Positions 7,658 to 13,520 of a stretch of 25,377 nt of DNA are shown one piece after another. A program made the position numbers and the translations under genes. Each line of letters starts with the position of its first letter. Within the stretch, counting starts at the first letter, position 1. The stretch spans positions 1 through 25,377 of the forward strand of contig CAZSBS010000033.1 of the NCBI GenBank assembly GCA_964605095.1. Reading direction: 5' to 3'. The stretch is from JAUWQU01 sp964605095 (GTDB lineage Bacteria > Planctomycetota > Phycisphaerae > SM23-33). The notes beneath the pieces are model-generated. The model made no database searches, was not told where the DNA came from, and saw nothing but the letters and a program-made list of their open reading frames with translations.

Positions 7658-8314
7658 TTACCTACTACCTTCTTCTCTTCGGATCCGCACGATGCCGCCC
7701 TCGATCCTCAGCCGCCCGGCCTGGAAAAGGCGGATCGCCTCGGGGTAGGCCTCACATTCCTTCTCGAACACGCGGTCGGCCAGGTCGTCAGGCGAGTCGC
7801 TGTCCCGCACCGGCACGCATTTCTGGAGGATGATCGGGCCGGCGTCGTACTCGTTGGTCACGAAGTGGACCGTGCAGCCCGAGACTTTACAGCCGCGCTT
7901 GAGCACGGCCTCGTGAACGTGATGCCCGAACATGCCCTTGCCGCCGAAACTCGGCAGCAGGGCCGGGTGAATGTTGATTACCCGCCCGAGATAGCGATCC
8001 GGAATGATCCACATGGACAAAAAGCCCGCCAAGCAGACGAGTTCCACGCCGGCCTGGTCGAGGATCTCCGCCAGGGCGGATGAGTACCTTGCCGGGTCGG
8101 GCATCAGCTTGTACGGCACGACCCGCACGTCCAGCCCGGCCGCGGCCGCTCGCTCGGCGCCCTTGCACTGGCGCGAGGCGATCACGACCGCCACCTCGGC
8201 GGCCAGCCGGGCGGCGCGGACCTCGTCGAGAATGTTAAGAAGCGTCCGCCCGCCGCCGCTGAGCAGCACTCCCAGCCGCAGAGGCCCGCGTGATGTGCCA
8301 GCCTGATCGTTCAT
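7658..8314 (-). CDS. purN: Phosphoribosylglycinamide formyltransferase
   Basis: The 218-residue product is PurN, which transfers the formyl group of 10-formyltetrahydrofolate to GAR, the third step of purine synthesis, in the cytosol. The N-terminal nucleotide part begins LRLGVLLSGGGRTLLNIL (12-29). The catalytic Asn-His-Asp triad is visible as N114 and H116 in INIHPALLPSF and D157 in FVTNEYDAGPII. Length matches the family (about 190-215). Start: ATG at 8312-8314 is the last methionine before the conserved core; an upstream open frame to 8446 runs through a repeat and is rejected. The ribosome site is weak (CCAGG), and a promoter-like pair places transcription start at the ATG, so the mRNA may be nearly leaderless. 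No other purine genes are adjacent. Confidence 0.93.
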   Translation of the reverse strand: MNDQAGTSRGPLRLGVLLSGGGRTLLNILDEVRAARLAAEVAVVIASRQCKGAERAAAAGLDVRVVPYKLMPDPARYSSALAEILDQAGVELVCLAGFLSMWIIPDRYLGRVINIHPALLPSFGGKGMFGHHVHEAVLKRGCKVSGCTVHFVTNEYDAGPIILQKCVPVRDSDSPDDLADRVFEKECEAYPEAIRLFQAGRLRIEGGIVRIRREEGSR

Positions 8315-8321
8315 AACCTGG

Positions 8322-8350
8322 ATTGAAGCATGTCCAGGCTCGTTGGTCAA
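8322..8350 (-). promoter_or_regulatory. Candidate purN promoter with overlapping inverted repeat
   Basis: On the minus strand TTGACC (8345-8350, 5 of 6 matches) is followed after 17 bases by TTCAAT (8322-8327, 4 of 6). The -10 box ends 7 bases before the purN ATG, implying a leaderless transcript if real. A 6-bp inverted repeat (8317-8322 with 8333-8338) overlaps the -10 region and could be an operator. Confidence 0.4.
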
Positions 8351-8361
8351 CGGGCCGGCCT

Positions 8362-8383
8362 CCCAGGGATTGCTATCTCTGGG
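8362..8383. repeat. Stem-loop element, copy 2 (degenerate)
   Basis: 8362-8369 and 8376-8383 form an 8-bp stem with one G/T pair around the same TTGCTA loop as the element at 7589-7620. The core of the two copies differs by one base. It lies upstream of purN. Confidence 0.7.
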
Positions 8384-8520
8384 CTTCGGAACACTTCGCA
8401 TTGCGGGAAGAGGGGGATTCCCGATAGGAGAAAACCTCGCCTGCATTTTTGCATTTAGGGGTCTGAATTGTACTTTAACCTATGTGCGGATTGCGGCCTG
8501 TATGAGTGGCCGCAAGAAGT

Positions 8521-8611
8521 GTTCCTCGAAAAGGCAATCCAGGCGAGTTGAAGCCTGGTGCGCAAAGCCGCGGGTCCCGATAGATGGGACAGCCGGGCTG
8601 CCGAAGGGAAC
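8521..8611 (+). ncRNA. Cyclic di-GMP class I riboswitch (GEMM-I)
   Basis: The conserved GEMM-I elements appear in order: AAGGCAAtCC (8531-8540), a first hairpin (8539-8544 with 8553-8558), GCGCAAAGCC (8560-8569), a second hairpin arm (GTCCC 8574-8578 with GGGAC 8586-8590) and the signature AGCCGGGCTGCCG (8591-8603). The closing helix P1 pairs GTTCC 8521-8525 with GGAAC 8607-8611. This aptamer binds c-di-GMP and controls the downstream message; members often precede pilin, motility and surface-protein genes. Here it is on the same strand as the pilin operon whose first start codon is at 9098, about 490 bases away. Confidence 0.9.
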
Positions 8612-8636
8612 GCCGATGGAAGTCATTTCATCGCCG

Positions 8637-8676
8637 GCGCAGGCGCGGGTTGTTTGAAGCGCGGCGCACCTTTCTG
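8637..8676 (+). terminator. Possible expression-platform hairpin after the riboswitch
   Basis: 8637-8640 pairs with 8664-8667 and 8644-8647 with 8660-8663 (eight G-C pairs with a 3-base bulge, 12-base loop). A weak pyrimidine stretch (CCTTTCT) follows. It lies 25 bases after helix P1 and might be the terminator of the switch, but the U-tract is poor. Confidence 0.3.
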
Positions 8677-9097
8677 GCGGCTCGTTTCCCGGCGGATCGA
8701 CAATTTCATACGGTTAGTCAAGATGCCCGCGGAAGCGGCCGATAGTCACCATGGTTCGACCGGGAGTCGGATCGGTGCGCGACGCAGCCGCTTCCACGGG
8801 TCGCATTGTGCGGAGGCACATCGCGTGCGGTCGTCCTGGAGAGGAGGTGACGCCAACCAGTGGGACGAGCCTGCCGACGGATGGCAGCCAAGCCCCTTGG
8901 ATCACTCTTCGGCCGGCGCCTGCAACCGGGCGTCAAGACCGCGTAAGTGCTCCGCAAGACGCCCCAATAACCTGCAAATACCGACACAAATTGAAACACG
9001 GAGGTAAACGAAAGGACACGGAGGTTATCCGGATAGAAGGCAAGATAGTGTAGTGCCCATAGTGGGCGAAACAACCAAACGTTGGAGGAAGAATACC
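8677..9097 (+). other. Long leader between riboswitch and first pilin gene
   Basis: No credible coding frame was found. A near-perfect 14-base inverted repeat (8726-8739 with 8787-8800, one mismatch) encloses further short stems, and 8928-8934 can pair with 8958-8964. A 10-base direct repeat, ACACGGAGGT, occurs at 8996-9005 and 9016-9025, exactly 20 bases apart. GGAGG before 9098 is the ribosome site of the first pilin. Whether this is all 5' untranslated RNA or contains a second promoter cannot be decided. Confidence 0.5.
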
Positions 9098-9565
9098 ATG
9101 ACTCGCAAGAACACTGGCTTCACCCTGGTCGAAATTCTGATCGTCGTAATCATCCTTGGCATTCTGGCGGCAATCGTGATCCCGCAGTTCACAGAGGCGT
9201 CGAACGACGCTCGCGTGTCCGCGGTGGTCAGCGATCTCCAGACCGCCCGCAGCCAGATCGAGCTGTTCAAGGTACAGCACTTGGATCAATACCCTGGCAG
9301 CGTCAGTGGCGCGGCCATCCCAAATGGCGCGGCCTTAGTGACGGCCCTGACCAGCAAGACGGACAACACCGGCGCCGTCAGCACCACCGGCACCCTGGGA
9401 CCGTATCTGGGCAAGTTCCCGACCAACCCGTTCAGCACCACCGGCGGCAACACCGTTGCCCTTGTGACAACCGACCCGAACAGCACGTCCGCCACCAATG
9501 GCTGGTTCTTCAACACGGAAACCGGCAATTTAGGCATCTACACGGAAGGGTACGGCGACAGGTAA
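9098..9565 (+). CDS. Type IV pilin/type II secretion major pseudopilin, copy 1
   Basis: The 155-residue prepilin has a 7-residue leader ending in glycine, then the methylation-type N-terminus FTLVEILIVVIILGILAAIV with cleavage at G7/F8 and the conserved Glu at mature position 5 (E12). The hydrophobic helix continues into an amphipathic region (SNDARVSAVVSDLQTARSQI), as in GspG and PilE-type major pilins. The C-terminal part is rich in Thr, Gly and Asn, with no cysteines. It would be processed by a PilD-type prepilin peptidase, not encoded in this window, and polymerised by the PilB motor. GGAGG precedes the start at good spacing. First gene of the cluster downstream of the c-di-GMP riboswitch, and probably the most highly expressed. 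A paralogue follows. Confidence 0.9.
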   Translation: MTRKNTGFTLVEILIVVIILGILAAIVIPQFTEASNDARVSAVVSDLQTARSQIELFKVQHLDQYPGSVSGAAIPNGAALVTALTSKTDNTGAVSTTGTLGPYLGKFPTNPFSTTGGNTVALVTTDPNSTSATNGWFFNTETGNLGIYTEGYGDR

Positions 9566-9571
9566 CCAGCT

Positions 9572-9611
9572 TGCCGTCACCGCTCCGGCCTGGTGGCCGG
9601 GCATGACGGCA
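9572..9611 (+). terminator. Hairpin after the first pilin gene
   Basis: Seven bases past the stop codon, 9572-9579 pairs with 9604-9611 (8 bp) around an inner stem 9585-9590/9595-9600 (6 bp, TGGT loop). There is no U-run, so partial termination or 3'-end protection of the pilin message is more likely than full termination. Confidence 0.45.
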
Positions 9612-9621
9612 GCAACGAGCA

Positions 9622-9664
9622 CAGACCCGGTCGGAGGCGCTTCGGCGCTTCCGGCCGGGTTCTG
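9622..9664 (+). terminator. Long UUCG-capped hairpin between pilin genes
   Basis: 9625-9640 pairs with 9645-9660 over 16 positions with two G/T pairs, closed by a TTCG tetraloop; CAG/CTG extend the base with a bulge. It is very stable but is followed by TTCTGGCG, not a U-run. Together with the preceding hairpin it could act as an attenuator or mRNA stabiliser that raises pilin 1 over the distal genes. Confidence 0.5.
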
Positions 9665-9729
9665 GCGCTTGGGTCTGAGGGCGGGTTATGCGGAGTCCCG
9701 CCCGGCAAACGGACTGGATGGGTGCCAAA

Positions 9730-10236
9730 ATGACTGCCAATAAAGGTTTCACCCTGGTTGAGATCCTGATCGTGGTGATCATCCTCGGCATTATCGCGGC
9801 GATGATTATCCCGCAGTTTTCCTCAGCCAGCGAAAGCGCCCGTGCGGCCATGCTCATGGACGACCTTCGCGTCATGCGCAGTCAACTGGAGGTTTTCAAG
9901 GCCCAGCACAATGGCGTGCCGCCAGGCTTCCCCGACTGTGATACCACCAAGATTCCCACCGAGCCGGAGATGCTGGATCATATCACCAAGTCGTCTACTC
10001 CGGCGGGCACCACCGCGGCGGTCAACACGCCCGGCTACCCTTATGGACCTTATATGAGGGAGATCCCCGCCAACCCGTTCAATGGAAAGTCTTCCGTGCG
10101 GGTCCTTCGGGCGTCGGACGTGTTTCCAAACAGCCCGTCGGACCAGTACGGATGGATTTACCAGCCGTCCACGATGACGTTCAAGTCGGATTGCCTTGGC
10201 AAGGACAGTAACGGGATCGTTTACTTCGAATATTGA
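9730..10236 (+). CDS. Type IV pilin/type II secretion major pseudopilin, copy 2
   Basis: The 168-residue prepilin has a 6-residue leader, cleavage at G6/F7 and N-terminus FTLVEILIVVIILGIIAAMI with E11 at mature position 5. The N-terminal half is clearly paralogous to the preceding gene (IPQF...AS..AR...LMDDL..MRSQLEVFKAQH), while the C-terminal half differs and contains two cysteines (in FPDCDTT and KSDCLG) that may close a pilin disulfide loop. ATG 9730 gives the usual short leader, but no strong ribosome site precedes it; an ATG at 9718 is an alternative. A spacer of 164 bases holding two hairpins separates it from copy 1. Role: alternative or additional major subunit of the same fibre (inference). 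Confidence 0.88.
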   Translation: MTANKGFTLVEILIVVIILGIIAAMIIPQFSSASESARAAMLMDDLRVMRSQLEVFKAQHNGVPPGFPDCDTTKIPTEPEMLDHITKSSTPAGTTAAVNTPGYPYGPYMREIPANPFNGKSSVRVLRASDVFPNSPSDQYGWIYQPSTMTFKSDCLGKDSNGIVYFEY

Positions 10237-10266
10237 CGGACGTCTCAGGGATTAGCCGACCGAAAG

Positions 10267-10791
10267 ATGAGCGTAGCGATGAGACAATCAAACGCGGGAT
10301 TCACGCTGATCGAGGCCCTGATGGCCTCGGTGATCCTGGCAATAGCGGTCGCGGCCGCCCTTATGCCCTTTACGTGCGGCGCGCGAAGCCAGGACGTCGA
10401 GAGCCGCCAGACCCTCGCGGTAAGCCTCGCACAAGACCTGATGGAGGAAATCCTCCTCAAGCCGTTCGAGGAGCCCGGCGACGGCGACCAACTGCCCGAG
10501 CCGGAGAGCCGCTTCGGGCCAGATGCCGGGGAGGCGCTGCGGTCGAGCTACTCGGCCATTGACGACTACCACGGCTACACCGAGTTGTCCGGCCAGATCA
10601 TCGACCCTGCCGGGCAGGTGATTACCGATGCCGCCGCCACCGGCCTCAGCCGGCACGTCACGGTCAGTTACGTCTACGTGACCGGGCAGGACGTCACCGA
10701 CTCGCCGAGTTTCATGCGCGTGGTAGTGGAAATCCGCTACAACGGCGAACCGATGGTGACGTTGACGCGGCTGGTCCACTGGCTCAATTGA
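10267..10791 (+). CDS. PilV/GspI-like minor prepilin
   Basis: The 174-residue product has an 11-residue leader and the class III-type N-terminus G11/FTLIEALMASVILAIAVA with E16 at mature position 5. The sequence IEALMASVILAIAV...RSQ...A..LAQDLMEEIL is characteristic of PilV/GspI-type minor pilins, which prime fibre assembly and sit at the tip. The C-terminal domain carries VTVSYVYVTGQ and MRVVVEIRYNGEPMVTLTRL, beta strands typical of these heads. A second ATG lies four codons in (10279); the first is chosen for CGAAAG upstream, a weak site. It follows the second pilin by 30 bases in one operon. Confidence 0.83.
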   Translation: MSVAMRQSNAGFTLIEALMASVILAIAVAAALMPFTCGARSQDVESRQTLAVSLAQDLMEEILLKPFEEPGDGDQLPEPESRFGPDAGEALRSSYSAIDDYHGYTELSGQIIDPAGQVITDAAATGLSRHVTVSYVYVTGQDVTDSPSFMRVVVEIRYNGEPMVTLTRLVHWLN

Positions 10792-10807
10792 CGCAAAGGA
10801 GAGACGG

Positions 10808-11458
10808 ATGCACGCAAACAGGAGAGGATTCACGCTGGCGGAACTCGTGTTGGCGCTGGCCATCACGACGGTGATCGGCCTGGCCGTCACCGGCGTGGCG
10901 GCAGCGGTGTCGAACTTCAACGAGCGCGCGGAAGCGTACTACGAGTGCCTCCAGAACGGGCGGGTCGCCGCTACCAGGCTCGAGCAGACGCTGCGCCCGG
11001 CACTGCTGATAACCGCGGCGTCCGGCTCCAATATGGTGGTCTGGACGGACGACCATATCGAACCGGGCAAGATCAACGTCTCCGAGGTCACGAAGATCTT
11101 CCTCGACACGACGACCAGGCAGCTCATGCAGCGCACGACGGTGTACCCGAGCACGCTGACGGCGGACCAGGTGAAGAGCCTGGACAAGGACATTGACTTG
11201 GATAAGTTGGTCTCGGCTAGCGTGGCTACCAGCACGCCCACATACGTCCAGTACGATGTGACTCGCGCCCTGGCCAACAACGTTCAGTCCTTCGTCGTGT
11301 ACCCGAACGTGCCGGCGCCGCTGACGGGCCTGCTGAAGTTCAAGCTTGTGATCAGTGTAGGCGGCCAGACGGTCACGCAGTATGGCGCGGTCATGCTCCG
11401 GGCGCCAAGCACCTCACGGGTGTTCCTCAAGTACAACGGCAAATACGTACTGAACTAG
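10808..11458 (+). CDS. PilW/GspJ-like minor prepilin
   Basis: The 216-residue prepilin has a 7-residue leader, cleavage at G7/F8 and N-terminus FTLAELVLALAITTVIGLAV with E12 at mature position 5. The following region (AEAYYECLQNGRVAATRLEQTLRPALLI) is typical of PilW/GspJ-type minor pilins, where a long helix leads into a beta-rich head of about 160 residues. AAAGGAG precedes the start. It lies 16 bases after the PilV-like gene, and the set V-W-X-like in consecutive order matches minor pilin tip complexes of other type IV pili. A single cysteine (in YYECL) is present. Confidence 0.82.
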   Translation: MHANRRGFTLAELVLALAITTVIGLAVTGVAAAVSNFNERAEAYYECLQNGRVAATRLEQTLRPALLITAASGSNMVVWTDDHIEPGKINVSEVTKIFLDTTTRQLMQRTTVYPSTLTADQVKSLDKDIDLDKLVSASVATSTPTYVQYDVTRALANNVQSFVVYPNVPAPLTGLLKFKLVISVGGQTVTQYGAVMLRAPSTSRVFLKYNGKYVLN

Positions 11459-11519
11459 AAAAGCTTGTCCCGAGGCCTGTTCGCGTTAGCGGGCAGGTAT
11501 CGCCAAGCTGAGAGAGAAT

Positions 11520-12617
11520 ATGAACAGAGCCAACGGAAGACATCGCGGAATTGCCATGATGCTCGTGTTGACGGTGGTTGTGGCGGCGTCGATCATGGGC
11601 ATGAGCTACCTGTCGATAGCGTCGGTGAAGCTGGCGATCTCGACGAACATGGTCCGCGCCGCCGAGGCTATGTACCTGTCCGAGTCCGGCGTGCAGCACG
11701 CGATGTGGATGCTGCGGACGGAGTCGCCGGCCCTGCTGGCGGCGACCTCGGCCAATCCGTTGGGGCCGTTCCAACTCGATTCCGACGGGGGGCAGTACGT
11801 GATGTACGCCCAGCCGACGGGTACGCCCCTGCAGTACACGGTGACCGCCCGGGGCACGGCGCAGGGCATCACGCGGACCAGCCAGGCCGTGGCGCGGATA
11901 TACAGCCAGTACAACGACAAGGTGATGGCCTTGGGCCCCATACACCTGTGGCGGCTGGGGGAGTTGAACGGAATCGTGGCCCTTGACATGCCCGGGTTGA
12001 AAAACGGCAAGTACACGAACAATCCCCAGCTAGGCCAGCCCGGCGCCATCTGCGGGGACACGGACAAAGCGGTACACTTCGACGGGATGAACGACTACAT
12101 AGACCTCAACAAGTGGGACCTGTACGGAAACAAGATGACGATCTTGTGCTGGTTCAAGGCCGACGCCTTCAACATCGACGATCTTCGCTTCATATCTAAG
12201 GCCGACGGGATTCAGGCCGATAACCACTACTGGATGCTCGGAACGGCCCGCAACGGCGCCGACGAGGTGCTGCGGATGTGTCTTCGGACCGGCTGGTCGA
12301 CCGCGACGCTTAATGCCATGACCGGCAAACTCGAGGTTGGCGTGTGGACGATGGCCACGGCGACTTATGACGGGATCTGGATGAAGCTGTACAAGAACTC
12401 GCAGTTGGTTGGCACCGGTCTGAAGTTCGGCAACATAGCGCAGAACGACCAAGTGCCGGCCTGGATCGGCGGCAACCCCGACGGCGAGTCGAGCAGGCCC
12501 TTCTTCGGGACGATAGACGAGGTGGCGATATTCAACAAGGCCCTGACGGCCAGCGAGATCGACAGGCTCTACAAGGCCCGCCAGGCGTTGGTTGAGTTGG
12601 TGAGGTGGGAAAAGTGA
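11520..12617 (+). CDS. PilX/GspK-like pilin fused to a LamG (concanavalin A-like) domain
   Basis: The 365-residue protein starts with a prepilin-like segment: leader RHRG, probable cleavage at G10/I11 and hydrophobic IAMMLVLTVVVAASIMGMSYL, without a Glu at position 5. This is followed by AAEAMYLSESGVQHAMWML, the AEAG-type stretch typical of PilX/GspK. Residues about 140-355 form a second domain that reads as a LamG-like jellyroll: HLWRLGE, AVHFDGMNDYIDL, MTILCWFKAD, WTMATATYDG, LYKNSQLVGTG, FFGTIDEVAIFNKALTASEI. Such domains bind glycans or other ligands in secreted proteins. The fusion places a potential adhesin head on a minor pilin, which would be displayed at the fibre tip. A purine-rich GAGAGA precedes the ATG, 61 bases after the PilW-like gene. 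Confidence 0.85.
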   Translation: MNRANGRHRGIAMMLVLTVVVAASIMGMSYLSIASVKLAISTNMVRAAEAMYLSESGVQHAMWMLRTESPALLAATSANPLGPFQLDSDGGQYVMYAQPTGTPLQYTVTARGTAQGITRTSQAVARIYSQYNDKVMALGPIHLWRLGELNGIVALDMPGLKNGKYTNNPQLGQPGAICGDTDKAVHFDGMNDYIDLNKWDLYGNKMTILCWFKADAFNIDDLRFISKADGIQADNHYWMLGTARNGADEVLRMCLRTGWSTATLNAMTGKLEVGVWTMATATYDGIWMKLYKNSQLVGTGLKFGNIAQNDQVPAWIGGNPDGESSRPFFGTIDEVAIFNKALTASEIDRLYKARQALVELVRWEK

Positions 12618-12646
12618 CAGAACGCTGGTTCACAGGAGACCTTACG

Positions 12647-12964
12647 ATGGGCAAGACACGACGGACAGTTGAGATTCAAGTGGACGTTTACACGCGGAGT
12701 TGCCTGACGGTGATTGCTGTGCTGTTGACGGTGCTGATAGTGGCCTTGTGGGCTCAGCCGTTGACGCCGGATGGGGGAGGCCAGGCGGTGGCGGCGGGCT
12801 CGTCGACGCCCGGTGGGGGCATTCCGGACGCCGGACGCCAGCGGGACACGATGATCAAGGAGTTGCAGAACCAGACTTCAAAGCTTGATGCCCTTACCCG
12901 GCTCTTGGAGACGGGCAAGGCGAAAGTCCAGGTGGTGGAAAATGGCAAGGGCGCGGACAAATAG
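12647..12964 (+). CDS. Small single-span membrane protein of unknown function
   Basis: I do not recognise this 105-residue protein. It has a basic N-terminus (MGKTRRTVEI), one hydrophobic segment at about 18-36 (SCLTVIAVLLTVLIVALW), a Gly/Ser/Pro-rich linker (about 37-62) and a C-terminal helix with heptad-like leucines (MIKELQNQTSKLDALTRLLETG) that could form a coiled coil. The likely topology is a short cytoplasmic tail and a periplasmic C-terminus. AGGAG at 8 bases supports ATG 12647 over an in-frame ATG at 12605. It lies 29 bases after the LamG pilin and overlaps the next pilin gene by 23 bases if that starts at 12942, so it belongs to the pilus operon. A role in assembly is inferred from position only. 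Confidence 0.7.
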   Translation: MGKTRRTVEIQVDVYTRSCLTVIAVLLTVLIVALWAQPLTPDGGGQAVAAGSSTPGGGIPDAGRQRDTMIKELQNQTSKLDALTRLLETGKAKVQVVENGKGADK

Positions 12965-13460
12965 CGTGAGCGGACGCCGGCCGACAAACGAGAACGCCAA
13001 AGCATTCACCCTGGTGGAAGTGCTGGTGGTCGTGTTGATTATGGCGATTGCCGGGGCGATGATCGTTCCGCTCATGGCGGGCACCGGCGAGATGGAGGCC
13101 CTCAGCGCGGCTCGCACAATCGCCACGGACATCCAGTACGCCCAGAGCGTGGCCATCACCGTGCAGTCGCCGGTGACGGTGCTGTTTTACCCGGATACCG
13201 ACAGGTACACATTGTCTAACGCAAGTGGCCTGCTGAAACATCCGATGACCAACAAAGACTATCTCGTGGACTTTCGCGCGAGAGACGGTTTTGACCAGTT
13301 GGACCTGGCATCGGCGAGTTTCGGCGGCGACGCGAGCGTTGTTTTCGACGAGTTGGGCTCGCCCAGCGCCGGAGGAAGCGTAACCGTGCTGGGCGGTGCG
13401 CAGACGTACCGGATCGACTTGACGAGCGTGACCGGAACCGTGAGCGTAGTGACCCCGTGA
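12942..13460 (+). CDS. GspH/FimT-like minor prepilin
   Basis: The 172-residue product contains a prepilin N-terminus, FTLVEVLVVVLIMAIAGAMIVPLM, with E26 at mature position 5, followed by LSAARTIATDIQYAQSVAIT, the pattern of GspH/FimT pseudopilins, and a beta-rich C-terminus (VTVLGGAQTYRIDLTSVTGTVSVV). The residue before the cleavage site is alanine (KA/FTLVE) instead of the usual glycine, which most prepilin peptidases tolerate only partly. The start is uncertain: ATG 12942 (preceded by AGGTGG) gives a 21-residue leader, while GTG 12966 gives a 13-residue leader but has no clear ribosome site. It closes the pilin block before the pilMNO genes. Confidence 0.8.
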   Translation: MARARTNSVSGRRPTNENAKAFTLVEVLVVVLIMAIAGAMIVPLMAGTGEMEALSAARTIATDIQYAQSVAITVQSPVTVLFYPDTDRYTLSNASGLLKHPMTNKDYLVDFRARDGFDQLDLASASFGGDASVVFDELGSPSAGGSVTVLGGAQTYRIDLTSVTGTVSVVTP

Positions 13461-13520
13461 CGGGCTGCTTGGTCTGAGTGTAAGCCCTTATGTTGTTGGG
13501 CGTTCAAAGAGGAATAGGGC

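Noticed and set aside
8441..8480. Promoter for the riboswitch transcript (TTGCAT and TACTTT)
   Set aside because: Only 3 of 6 matches in each box; too weak to list.
8558..9007. Plus-strand open frame of 149 codons in the pilin leader
   Set aside because: It starts inside the c-di-GMP riboswitch, has low-complexity Arg/Ser-rich translation and no ribosome site; the region is better read as untranslated leader.
13461..13520. Small hairpins between the GspH-like gene and pilM
   Set aside because: Four- to five-base stems with large loops and no U-run; not distinguishable from chance.
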